Part shown: in pieces, positions 33,155-44,617 of the stretch
Numbering within the stretch: the stretch's first letter is position 1
Layout: every line of letters starts with the position of its first letter
Source of the DNA: Histoplasma ohiense
Taxonomy: Eukaryota > Ascomycota > Eurotiomycetes > Onygenales > Ajellomycetaceae
Length of the DNA: 64,000 bases
Assembly (NCBI GenBank): GCA_017607445.1
Contig: JAEVHH010000002.1
Span: 3,897,501-3,961,500 of the forward strand
Direction: 5' to 3'
The notes under the pieces: model-generated
Database searches by the model: none
Told to the model about the DNA's origin: nothing
What the model saw: the letters and a program-made list of their open reading frames with translations, nothing else
Translations under genes and position numbers: made by a program

Positions 33155-36100
33155 ATGTCAGCAGAAAATTCCTCATCAAAAACATCACTTTTCTTGGATT
33201 CCTCTAGAAAATGGAACCTATGGTACAACATGATACTAGATCTTGCCACTGAGCTCCAAGTACTGGATCTTATTAGTGATGAAAGTCCCAATAGGATGAG
33301 TGAAATACCTGCATCTATTCCTCCAGAATTCCCTACTGAGCACACCATGGAAGCAAGAGTTAAATGGGAGATGGAGAACAGCAGATACAACAATGACAGA
33401 AATATCTATAAAGATAAACTTGCAGATGTTAACAAGATCAGACAGAAGATCTTCAGAACAGTGGCATTCAGTGAGCTAGAAATAGCAACTAATGAAAATA
33501 GTTATATTGATATGAAGAATCTTCTAATTGCTCTTAAGAAGAGGTTATCACTCAGAACAGCAGATCATCAGTATGAGATACAGATAAAGTATCAGAACTT
33601 ACAGAAGATGTCTAAACAGAATCTAGATCAGTGATTAAATATTTGAACTCTAATTGAAACAGAAATCAAACACTCTGATATAGATGACAACTTTGATATA
33701 TGGAAGAACTTTTTTCATATCAACATATCTATTGATAATTCATACACTGCCATCTGAAAGAGAGAAGTTGAGATAGAAGATAAGGAGAACTTCTCCTTCA
33801 CAGATGTGATTAATGACTTCCATTTCAAATATTGCAAGAAGAGATATAGCAAGCCAGAACTGCTTGTATTCAATCTCACTATCTTTAATGACAGACAAGC
33901 AGAACAATCAAGATTCAGAATCTGCATCTGTGGTTCTAAACATTTCTGAGTCAAATGTTATTATCTCAACTCAAGTCAGAGATCAGAAGGATGGAAGAAG
34001 AATGAGCAATGATGTAAGAAAGTGAATGAGACACTCAAGAATGAAGATATCAAGAAGAAGATAGATACAGTGATAAGCAAGATAGCTGCTTCTAATACAG
34101 AGATGATAGAACAGACACTAGAAGGAATGGTTCTAAAGACAAATGAAAAATCTATCAATCATATTACCAACCATTCTATTGATCATTCTACTGATCAATC
34201 TTTGATCACTTCTGATATCATATCTGTTGATTGATTGACAAGATGTCTAAACATGAATGTTGAGAGCTCTTCTTCAAATCAACATCTCTATCTTTGAGAT
34301 TTCTGGATATTCAATATCAGTGCTGAGTGACATATCTGCAATAATTGATCTAGATTTCTAACATACAAATCAACAGAGGAGCAAGTTTATACAGAAGATT
34401 TGACAACAAGAGTTGTGAGATATGGAACTGTTTGAACCTACATGATCAACACCCTTGACAAGCAGTTCAAAGTGATTCTTAAGAATGCTACATACATTCC
34501 ATTCTCACACACCAATCTAATCGCCTGGAAACCTTGCTATCATATAGGGGGGATCTATCTCGATGACAAATCATTTAGATTGCAGAGAATTAGTGATGAT
34601 TCAATCTTCACTCATATAGAAGTGTATGATGGACTGCTAGTTACTGAATATCACAGAACTAGTGAGAACATCTTAGTGCTCACTAATATTGCCTCAACTA
34701 GCAATTCAGCAGAATCTGCAAAGATAACAGAATCTGCTAAGATATCAAAATCATCAACTACATCTTCTTACACCACAAAAAGCTCTACTGCTTCCTCTAA
34801 GATTTGGCACCAACATCTAGAACATCCCTCAATGAGAGCAGTTGAACATCTGCCAACCAATGTCAAAGAAGTTCAGATATCAGATATTAAGAATATTAAG
34901 AATGTTGATACTGAGGACAAAGAACTCTGCAAACCCTGCCATCTTGCCAAGACAAAGAATCAAATATCTCACCATCCCCATATACAATCAAAACTACCCT
35001 TCAAACAACTCCATGCAGATATTGTACAAGGATCTTCCTACTGCTACAACAGAGAATGATGACTCATACATTTTGTATGTGATTATCTTCATTTCCATAT
35101 CACAGTAACAGCCTTGAGAAAATCTGATATAAGAAATGCTTTCAACAAGGTTTTAAGATGGATTAAACATCAATTTGATTGTGAAACAAAGATTATATGA
35201 ATCAACAATGAGAGAGCAGTTAAAGAATCTGATATCTTTAAGAACTGAGTAACTGAACTGGGTCTAGAGATTGAATACTCTTCAGAATATATCCATGAAC
35301 AGAACAGTGCTGCTGAATGAGCAGGTGCTATCATAACCACTAGAGTAAGGGCTCTTAGAATAGAATCCTTGTTGCCTCAATCACTGTTCTCTGAGATAGC
35401 AACCGCTGCCGTTTACTTGCTGAATAGAACCCCTACCAAGATACTAGGATGGAAATCACCACTCCAAGCACTAGAAGAATATCTTCATATCAACCACCAC
35501 TCTTGTGCTCACTTACATGCCTATGAATGTTGAGCATACACAAAGATCCCCAACAAGATTCTCAATTGAAATTGATCACAGAAGCTTGATCTCAGAGCTC
35601 ATATTGAATATCTTGTGGATTATGATTCTACAAACATCTTTAGAATTTGGATTCCTCACCTAGATAGAGTGATAAGGACAAGGGATGTTATATTCAATGA
35701 AAATAGACAATATAATTCAGACAAACCTCACATTGAAAAACAGCTGTGAGATTGGATTGTTCAAGAGATTGAGTTCTTGAATATTGAAGTTCAAGAATCA
35801 AGGGTTGACACTTTTCAACAAGAGAATAATCTATACTCAGATATTGATATCTTCTGTTCTGATGAGATCCCACCGCATACAGAGAACATTGATAAAAATA
35901 GCAAAGATATCAGCAAGGCACTGAAGACACAACTTATGGCAGATATCTTACCTACACTGAATCCTACCCCTGAACCTGACTTTTCTATTGATACTCATTC
36001 AATATTATCATCTAGCAATTGAGCATCTAGGGCGAATGAGATCAGTTCTGACTTCAACAAATCCAATATAATCAAGGGCAAGAGAATGCACAAGGCAACC

Positions 36101-37810
36101 CATCATATAGCAGTATCTATTGCTAAAGATAATCCAAATTGAATGATCAACACTGTCTTTGCGGAACCTCTATTCAGATCAGAACCTCTCAAAATTCATC
36201 AATCTCAGTTATCTGACCCATCTCAACATTGAAATGACATCAACAAGCACCTCTATTGCAATGAATGGATTAATGCTGCCAAACAGAAATGAAACTCTAT
36301 AACCCAGCAAAATATCTATGAAATTGTTAACAGATCTTCAAAAGATACCCCAGTGATTCCATTATATTGAATGTTTATCTACAAGTTTGATGATGATAAT
36401 TATCTTGTCAAGTTCAAAGCTTGTATCTGTGTCTGAGGTGATTTACAACCAGTATCTGATCTAGATATCAAAGCTCACACTCTAGCTGTGAGAACCTTTC
36501 ATATCTTGTTTGCTATTATCAACACCTTTGACCTTGATGCTGAGCAACTGAATGGTGTCAATGCCTTTGTGAACAGCTCACTTGATGAACTAGTCTATGT
36601 TGAACTATCAGATGCTTGATGGAAGTTGAAGAAGGTATGAAATCTCAAGAAGAACATCTATGTTCTACATCTATAATGTGTCTTATATGATCTAAGAAGA
36701 TCACTCTTTCTATGACTTAAAGAACTATCTAATACTCTTAAACAGTTAGACTTCATTTCAATCTCTGAAAATAAATATCTATTCATCAACAGATGGATAA
36801 TTATATTCTTCTACATTGATGATACTGTTGTGGTATCTCACTCTGATGACAGAGAGAAAAAGGATCAGTTAATCAAAGATCTTAAAGATATGTATGAATT
36901 CCAACAGATGGGAAACCTTGAATGATTTCTTAATATAAGAATTACTAGAGATCAGAGCTCTAAGAAGTTATGGCTCTGTCAAGATGCTTATATTAATAAG
37001 TTGATTGATATTTATCATCTCATTCATGCTCACAAAGTATCAACATCTCTATCAAGCATTCCACTAGCATCTTATCAAGGAACTGCATCACCAGAGGATA
37101 CCCACTATTACCAATGCTGAATCAGATCCTGTATATACACCGCAGTGATGACTAGACCAGATATCACATACACAGTTGGCAAGCTCACAATCTATATAAT
37201 CAATCCCTCAGAGTGCCATTCTGCAGAGATTGATTGCATTATCATCTATCTACAAGATTCAAAGAATCTAGCAATTGAATATAGTGTATCTAATGACTTA
37301 TCAATGAATATGATCAAAGCAGCTAGTGATGCCTTCTTCATGGATAATTCAGATAGAAGATCAACAGAAGATTACATCTTCAAACTTTTTGAAGAATCTG
37401 TTGATTGAAAGTCAAAGAGACAGAGAGTAATAACAACTTCCATCACTGAAGCTGAACTATTAGCTATATCACAGACAGACAAGAAGTCAATCTGATGAAA
37501 ATGATTCTTTGATCATCTGGGATTCAATTCAGAACACAAGATTTCAATCCAATGTGATAATCAACAAACAGTTGGCATTCTTACTAAGAAAGATCCTTCC
37601 ATCACAACTAAATTACACCACATTGATATCTACAGCAATTGGTTGCAAGAATGGATACAGTTCAGTGATATCTTGATACAATGAACATCTACAAACAACA
37701 TACCAGCGGATGGGTTGACCAAGCCATTATTGCAACAGAGGCAAAGAGAATTTGTCAAACAGATAGAATTAGTTGATATAACTGATTTTGTCAATAAAAT
37801 AACAAAATAA
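33155..37810 (+). pseudogene. Copia Gag-Pol polyprotein
   Basis: ATG 33155 (MSAENSSSKTSLFLDS) to TAA 37808-37810, in one frame. Gag ends with a CCHC-type knuckle in which the Trp of the usual H-x-W-x-x-C spacing is TGA (CICGSKHF*VKC at about 33930). The protease region has AE*HICNN*SRF near 34330; the second TGA stands where the family has Arg. The integrase zinc region (HQHLEHPS...CKPCHLAK) is near 34810-34950. RT has LDAEQLNGVNAFVNSSLDE and an intact YIDD at about 36820. RNase H has TTSITEAELLAIS, then ADGLTKPLL. I counted more than 20 TGA and a single TAA (at about 36673, where Gln is expected). Confidence 0.92.
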
Positions 37811-37963
37811 AGTATAAAATCTCAATGAGTTTGAATGGAAGAAGTTCAACATCCTCATATATCTTCTTTATCTATTTCTTTTTCATTTTATTAATCATCA
37901 TGTCTTCTACATTATTTTCTATTCTGATAATTTTTCCAGCTTCATTACTGATGTTATTCTGCT

Positions 37964-37973
37964 GAAGGGGGTA
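37964..37973 (+). promoter_or_regulatory. Copia polypurine tract
   Basis: GAAGGGGGTA lies immediately before the 3' LTR, the expected priming site for plus-strand DNA synthesis. Confidence 0.75.
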
Positions 37974-38279
37974 TGTGAGAAATGATTTATCATATCAAAT
38001 ATTGTGAGAAATGATCTATCATATCAAACATTGTGAGAAAGGATCTATCATATCAAGCATTGTGAGAAGTGATCGATCATCTTATTCTATCTCAATTTCG
38101 GAAACCGGATCACTGCTTCGATGTATACCAGCACTGCCCCCATCATATGTTCAAGCATTCTCTTTCTTATAAATACTGCCTGGTTATCATGTAATTATTG
38201 GAGTTATAATAATCAATTCAATTTACTTATTCGATATTCAGTATTTGGGTCAATATTCGGACTTTATTCAGTTCCGACA
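37974..38279 (+). repeat. Copia 3' LTR (306 bp)
   Basis: TGTGAGAAATGATTT to CAGTTCCGACA. It keeps CpG sites at GTGATCGATC, ATTTCGG and TTCCGACA that are TG or CA in the 5' LTR. Confidence 0.93.
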
Positions 38280-39250
38280 CAGATGCCTTCATCAGAAGCT
38301 CATTCTATCATATGCACAGCCTGCCTTCATCCATTGTGTCAGATAGAGGCAGTCAATTCATCAGCACACTCTGGGCCTGTGTATGCCAATTATTAAGAAT
38401 TGAATGGAAGTTATCAACAGCATACTACTCAGAGACTGATGAAGCTACTGAGAGAATGATACAAATGATAAAGAACATTCTTCATAAGTTCTGCAATTAC
38501 ATGCAAGACAACTGAAGCAATCTGCTGTCATATACTGAGATTGTGATTAACAGTTGAGATTCTGCTATGACAGATGTAAGCTCATTCTTTCTTCTATATG
38601 AATACAACTTAGAGGTTCTGAACTTCTCTGAGACTCTCTGAGAAACTGCATACATCTGCAGCCTCATACAGATGGCAGAGAACATTGTGAGCAAGTTGAA
38701 GAAAGTTCACAAATGAGCAGAAGCTTCAATGATCAGTGCTCAGCAAGATTATGAGAATCAAGTAAATATCAGAAGAAATTCTACAACTCAATATCATGTA
38801 GAAGACAAAGTCTGACTGAATCTCAAGAACATAAGAACAGATCACCCCTCACATATACTAGATTATCATCACATCAAATATATGATGAAGAAAGTGCTAG
38901 ATATACATAATTATCAACTCAACACTCCATCTGACATTCATGATGTCTTTCATACAAACCTGCTTCAATTCATGGCTGAGGATTCATTCCCCTCACAGAG
39001 AACCTCTGATTGACAGCCATCTGTCATTGTAGAAGAAGACAATGAACTCAAGTGAGAAATCAAAGCAATTCTTGATGATAGAATCAATCACTGCCACTGC
39101 AAATACCTTGTCAAATGAGTTGAATATGATTGTTCAATCTGAGAATCTGCATTCATCTTGAAGAACACCACTGCCCTCAACATCTATGAGTTCTCACTTA
39201 TTTCAGTAGAGAGGGATAATGTGATGGATTAGCATCTGTTAGTAATTAAC
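38280..39250 (+). pseudogene. G1b pol, integrase core end and chromodomain
   Basis: It continues the integrase with VSDRGSQFIS, HSLPSSI and ATERMIQM (catalytic Asp and Glu region). The C-terminal segment (VFHTNLLQFMAED at about 38950) and the chromodomain (YLVK*VEYDCSI*ES at about 39110-39150) follow; both chromodomain Trp codons are TGA. The frame ends at the start of the 3' LTR, as in G1c. Confidence 0.87.
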
Positions 39251-39753
39251 TTATGCAATCAACTTCTCTTCTGCATCTGCTCATTTCTGACTGTTGTGAT
39301 CTCACATAATTCTCAATGTTCTTCCATTCTGTGCTTTATATTTGTATAGTCTCTAATGATTCTTCTGTGTAGCTTCTAATGTTCTCTCACTCTGTGTTTC
39401 ACATTTGTGTAGTCTCTAATGATTCTTCTGTGTAGTCTTCAATGATTCTTCTGTCTTATACTCTGTGTTTGTATAGTTTCTAACAATTCTTCTGTGTAGC
39501 TCTCAATGATTCTTCTGTCTCACACTTCATGCTTATATAGTTTCTAACAATTCTTCTGTGTAGTTTTTAACATTCTTCCACTCTGTGCTTCACTGTGGAG
39601 CAGCTTCTGATATTTTTCCACTCTGAAATTCCCTCTATAAAAACCCTCTTCATACAATCTTTTCTTCTGATTTCTTTTCTCTTTCTTTTCTTAATCAATT
39701 CATAATCTGTATTAGAATAGTGCTAGATCGTTAATCGAAGTACGCCCGTTACA
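39220..39753 (+). repeat. G1b 3' LTR (534 bp)
   Basis: TGTGATGGATTAGC to GTACGCCCGTTACA. Its last 30 bases keep CpG (GATCGTTAATCG, TACGCCCG), unlike the rest. Confidence 0.92.
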
Positions 39754-40150
39754 ATATGAGATCAGAACTAAGAAATTTGATAATGGAACTGGAGAAATAT
39801 TTAGTCTCAGTTCCATACATGGTCACACAGTCAGTCTAGAAGTTGCTGATGCAGCAGCACTGAGATCAGAAATATTTATGAGAATGATTTGAGATCAAGA
39901 TAAAGAGAGAGAAAGCTGAGAAGATAACAGCTGTGAAAAAGCACTGTCAGAAAAAGATTAAAGATGTGCTTGTCTGTGAGACAAAGAAGCTCAAGTTGAT
40001 AGATTGTATTTTGAATTTATTCATTGATAATACTTTTTGATAATGATTCTGTGATCTAATTGATTAGCAGACTTCTGAAGAGAATCATGAGATTGAGATC
40101 TTGTTTAGATTTTGTATATACTCAATGATTCAGAATATTGAGAAGACAGT
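39754..40150 (+). other. Unassigned coding-like sequence X, left part
   Basis: This is the sequence into which G1b (left) and G2b (right) were inserted. One frame reads IHGHTVSLEVADAAALRSE, then charged, probably helical segments broken by TGA. It continues after G2b at 55275 with another charged helical stretch. I do not recognise the protein. It may be an old DNA transposon or a degraded gene. Confidence 0.45.
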
Positions 40151-40421
40151 TGTAATAGACGCAACGGAGATATCTATATTAGAGAATAGCTATATGGCGA
40201 TAGAAGAACTCAGAACACACCAGAATTAATGAGAAGAAACATAGTGCACAGCATCATAGACAGCTGTAGAGTGTGATGGTCGCCTATATAATGCTCACTG
40301 ATATCCATAGATATTAGAAGATCAGTGATTAGCTTTGAATAATAGAGATTGCTATCTTTTTAACATTCTACATGTGTACTTCACACTACTCTTATAATTA
40401 TATCTACAATCATCTCTTACA
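40151..40421 (+). repeat. G2b 5' LTR (271 bp)
   Basis: TGTAATAGACGCAACGG to CATCTCTTACA. It keeps CpG at GACGCAACGG, mutated in the 3' LTR. Confidence 0.92.
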
Positions 40422-40526
40422 ATTCTAATTGCTCTAAACTTTATTTGAGTGATCTGTTGTTACACACACCTATAATAAAGCATGCAATGTTAGTTAAAAC
40501 ACACAACATTAGTTAAAACACACAAG

Positions 40527-41558
40527 ATGATTTCAACACACACAAGATCTCTTGAAAACCAATCTGAATCCTCTACCATCTTCAATGATCACAATGTGCA
40601 TTTGCAACAGTTGAACAATCAAATCTGTGAACAAGAGCAGCAATTAGCTATTCTGCATGCACAACAGCAACTCAATGAGTTGAAAGTGCAGATTCATGAA
40701 GATACTCTTATCAAGTCTCAATTAACTCAGAATATCACCACAGAATCACTGCAAAATCAATCTGCAAATGATATGAATGATGATAATGAAACATCACCAA
40801 GGTTAGAGATTAAGAACTATTATCAAGGAAAAAATATATTAGAATTCAAAAACTATAAAGATTGCATGTTGACTCTCTTTACACACCACCACTGATATTA
40901 TTGAAAGAAAGAACACAAGATAAATGATGCTAAACTCTATCTTAACATTCATGTTAAGCAGAAATGATTGAATTTTGTGTCATTGTATGAGAGATGTGGA
41001 GGAGCAACACTGTTGACTTTTGACAATATGCTATCACATCTAGAAATGCAAATTAACAATCCACAGAACCAGCACTGATTGATGAGTCAAAAGTTTCAAA
41101 ATACAAAGCAACAAGAATGACAATTGATATGTGATTTCTCTAAATATCTTGAAAACTGAGAGTACTACTTACCCTCATATAGTGAAGAACAAAGAATGGA
41201 TAACTTGTGTAGTAAGACATTGAAGATATTACACACTGAACTCAATCATTGAAATCAAGAGTCTCAGAACTATGAAGAGTTGCTTCAAACTCTACAGACT
41301 CTCAAGGAAAATATGTCAGAGTGACAATATGCTATTCACAAAGAAAGATCTGCAATATTTGTAGAGAATCAGCATTGTTCTGATAAATCTAGCAACTGTT
41401 GAAACAAGAGGAAACAAGAGAAACAAACAGATTCAACTGAATAAATCAAGAAAGATAAATATAACTGAATGAAGAAATGTTCTCACTGCCATAAGAAGAG
41501 TTATATTGCAAATGATTGTTGAATGTTACACTCTGAAAAGCATAATCAAGTTCAATAA
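40527..41558 (+). pseudogene. G2b gag
   Basis: ATG 40527 (MISTHTRSLENQSES) to TAA 41556-41558. The first 122 codons are open and Gln-rich (EQEQQLAILHAQQQLNEL). TGA codons follow at H*YY, H*LMSQ and similar sites. The CCHC knuckle CSHCHKKSYIANDC is at about 41478-41520. Four bases after the TAA codon region lies the A6-T run discussed under slippery sites. Confidence 0.83.
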
Positions 41559-41560
41559 GC

Positions 41561-41567
41561 AAAAAAT
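41561..41567 (+). promoter_or_regulatory. Candidate -1 frameshift heptamer A_AAA_AAT in G2b
   Basis: In the gag frame the codons are GCA AAA AAT. Slipping back one base opens the pol frame (KKSTISIIEAAAALRIQ). The same run is in G2a at about 30510. A TAA just upstream in both copies would block gag translation before the run unless it was originally CAA, so this call is tentative. Confidence 0.4.
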
Positions 41568-44101
41568 CAACAATCTCAATCATAGAAGCAGCTGCTGCAT
41601 TGAGAATACAAACAACTAGACTGTGAGATAAACAGTTATTGATGATGAATATGTGAATGCTGACAGAAGTGAGATGGTCAATGATGTGAATGCTAGTGAA
41701 TTCTGATGTGGATGTGAACTTTGTGTCCCATGCTTGGGCATCAAAATATTTCTTGAAGACAGAAGATTAACCAAAAGTAGTGGAAGCAGTTGATAATTAT
41801 AGAATTAAATCATATGAACAACAAAGAGCTGCAATGAAAATTATCAATGATGAACATGTCCTTCAAGAAGAATTCCATCATTTCAAAGAGACTGACATTA
41901 GCAGATATAACATAATTTTGAGCATGCTGTGATTGAAAGCTGTGAATTCTGATATCAACTGGATGCAAAGATGCTGAATCTATAGAAAAGCATTGAATAT
42001 TAACCACATGCATCTGAATACTGCTAAAGAATTTGCAACACTAATTGATGATGGCAATATTATATTTACTGTCTTATCATTACAAGCTGTGAGTGCAGCA
42101 ACTGAGTCAAATATCTCAGATGATTATAAAGATTATCTTGATGTATTCTGAGAAGACATATCTAATGCAGAACATGCATCTCATAATCATGCTATAGATC
42201 TCAAATCTGACAAAAAACCCTTATATCAATTGATATATAACTTATCATCTCAAGAACTCTCTGTCCTTCAAGAATATATCAAAAAGACATTAGAGAAGAA
42301 TTGGATACATTCATTCAAGAGCTCAGCCAGCACATCAGTATTATTTGTGCCAAAGAAAGATGAAATCCTACATCTTTGTGTGGATTATCAAGGATTGAAT
42401 GAAATAACAGTCAAGAATTAATATCTACTGCTCTTGATAAGTGAAATATTTGATAGATTAGCAGGTGTCAAAATATATACACAACTGAACCTTAGAGACA
42501 CATATCACAGAATTCACATACAAGCAGAGGATGAATGAAAAACAGCATTTCAAACTCAATATGAATACTTTGAATATCTAGTCTTATCTTTTGGGCTAAT
42601 CAATGCCCCTGTGATCTTTCAATCTTATATCAACAAAGCCCTCAGTGACCTTTTAGACATATATTGTGTGGCTTATCTTGACAATATCATAATCTATTCA
42701 AACACACTTGATGAACATGTCATCCATGTTAAGAACATGCTGGAACAGTTAAGGTGATGGAGACTATATGCCAAACTTAGTAAGTGTACATTCCACACAA
42801 CAGAAATTGGATTTTTGGGTTTTGTGGTTACCACACAGAACATTACTGTTGAGAAACACTGCATCAACACAATTCTAGATTGATCAGAACTGTGAACTAT
42901 AAATGAATTGCAAATATTTCTAGAATTTGTCAATTTCTATCATTGATTTATATACAAGTTCTTGATAATAACAGCACCTCTGACTGAATTGTTAAAAGAT
43001 TACTAAACAAAAAGAGGGAAGAATAATGCATCTGTTCAGTTAGACAAAAACTGCAAGCATGCAATTTTGCAGTTAAAAGAATGCTTTACAAAAGCACTGT
43101 TGTTGATTCACTTTGATCCACAGTGAAAACTTCATATAGAAACAGATGGATCTGATGTTGCAATCACCACAGTAATATCACAATTGATGAATGATGATCA
43201 CTGACACTCAATCACATTTTGATCTAGAAAGCTCACAGAAACAGAAAGACATTATCAAACATATGATCTAAAAATATTACTGATTGTAGAAACTTTCAGA
43301 CAATGATATCACTACTTATATAGTAGCAGGCATTCAATAACTGTTTTATCTTACCATATCAATCTTCAGTGCTTTATAATGATGAAGCAGCTAAATGAGT
43401 GTCAGATTTGCTGAATGAAAATACTCTCAGTATTTGATTTTGAAATAGAGCATCATTCTGAGAAAAATAATTCTGCAGATGCATCAAGTTGTTGCTCAGA
43501 TTTTGTAAAACACACAGCTTTTTTGACAGAGCTCTCTATTCTGCAAGAGAAGCTGTGTAAGAGGATCTTTAAATCACTAAAGATAAAAGAAAACACAAAG
43601 TTAGATCAATATATCAAGATGATGTGAAAAGATCTGCAAGCTAATGAAAATTGTTGAATGAAGAGATTCATAGTCATTGATGACAACAATCTCTGCAGAA
43701 TAAAGAACACATCTGTGGATGAGAATAAAATCACAGACATTATGAGATTAAATCTAGAGACTCTGATGCCACAGATTCTAGTCATCAAAATATTTGAATC
43801 TGAGACAGTCTATTACAAAGAGATAGCTGAATCTATCATTAAACTCTTACTACAGATTCAGAATAGAGACACTGACACATCTGAACTTTGCAGAAGACTA
43901 GAGATGAGTGATGCTAGTATAGATAATTATTCAATCTGAGCAGTAGATAAAGATGATCTGCTCAGAAAAGATGATAAAGTCTACATATCACAAAACAAGA
44001 CTGTAAGACATGAAATAATGAAAATGAATCACAATGATTCTCAAGATGATCATTTTGAACATGACAAAATCATCAAAGCAATCAAACACAAGTACTTGTG
44101 G
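41563..44101 (+). pseudogene. G2b pol, protease to integrase zinc region
   Basis: It is in the -1 frame relative to gag. RT shows QLIYNLSSQELSVLQEYI, KDEILHLCVDYQGLNE and YLDNIIIYS at about 42676. The second catalytic Asp is Asn, while G2a keeps YLDD. RNase H and the linker follow (EHHSEKNNSADASSCC). The integrase starts at 44018 (MKMNHNDSQDDHFEHDKI) and is cut by G3a after TACTTGTGG. It continues at 52079. TGA codons are the main breaks. Confidence 0.85.
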
Positions 44102-44247
44102 TGTGGTAATTTCGGCTTATTATTCTTCCGTGGCGTACGCCACCCCCTATTATCAAGGATGGCGTACGCTACCGCACTAGTTAATTCGTATAAGAAGAGC
44201 TGCAAAGCTTAGAAGCTTTGAACAGCTCAAGCAACCTTTGAACTACA
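44102..44247 (+). repeat. G3a 5' LTR (146 bp)
   Basis: TGTGGTAATTTCGGC to CCTTTGAACTACA. It contains an imperfect inverted motif GTGGCGTACGCCAC, palindromic in itself. It differs from the 3' LTR at six positions, all transitions present in the 3' copy. Confidence 0.95.
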
Positions 44248-44617
44248 TCTGATAGCATGTCTAAACTGAAGAGAGCATACACTCCTGGGGGTGTGATAAT
44301 TCCACCTATGATGTGAGTTGTAGTTATCATGCCAGTGTGGTCATCTCTACACTCTAGAGTTTGATCATATGAATGAGTGGTGAAGTCGGAATGCTTCTGA
44401 TTGCAAAATTGGTAGCAGATGACTCACCACCATATGTGAGGTGAGCTGAGGGTGTAGGAAGGTGGTGTAGAGGTGGACAACAGTTCAAAGAACCACCCTA
44501 CTCACAAGCTTAAGAAGGAGTCAGTCAGTTGTACAATCAAGAAGATATCAACAAGAAATCAACTACAAATGATATTCTTAAGACATAGAGAAAAGTGTAC
44601 AACTGATGATAACCATC
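44248..44617 (+). other. G3a leader
   Basis: About 370 bp lie between the LTR and the gag ATG. The first bases (TCTGATAGCATGTC) would be the primer-binding site, but I could not match them to a tRNA. The same leader follows the LTR of G3b from 57839. Confidence 0.6.

Larger units (their letters stand above)
32562..38279 (+). mobile_element. Ty1/copia element (5718 bp)
   Basis: Two 306-bp LTRs (32562-32867 and 37974-38279) and duplicated CAGAT (32557-32561 and 38280-38284) bound it. A primer site for half of initiator tRNA-Met follows the 5' LTR and a purine tract (GAAGGGGG) precedes the 3' LTR. One frame holds gag, protease, integrase, RT and RNase H in copia order. It sits in the integrase of G1b. 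Confidence 0.95.
7967..39753 (+). mobile_element. Ty3/gypsy family G1, forward copy (G1b) expanded by four nested insertions
   Basis: It is bounded by 534-bp LTRs (7967-8500 and 39220-39753) and a 5-bp target duplication ATATG (7962-7966 and 39754-39758). Its own sequence lies in five pieces: 7967-8951, 14902-17317, 24190-24781, 31926-32561 and 38280-39753. Together they give about 6.1 kb and line up in order with the intact reverse copy G1c. The insertions, each with its own duplication, are G1c, a LINE, gypsy G2a and a copia element. The element was therefore present before all four. Its frame has TGA at many Trp positions. Confidence 0.92.

Noticed and set aside
33106..33393. Reverse 95-residue ORF over the copia gag start
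   Set aside because: It is antisense to the clear copia gag, which has a good start and a CCHC knuckle.
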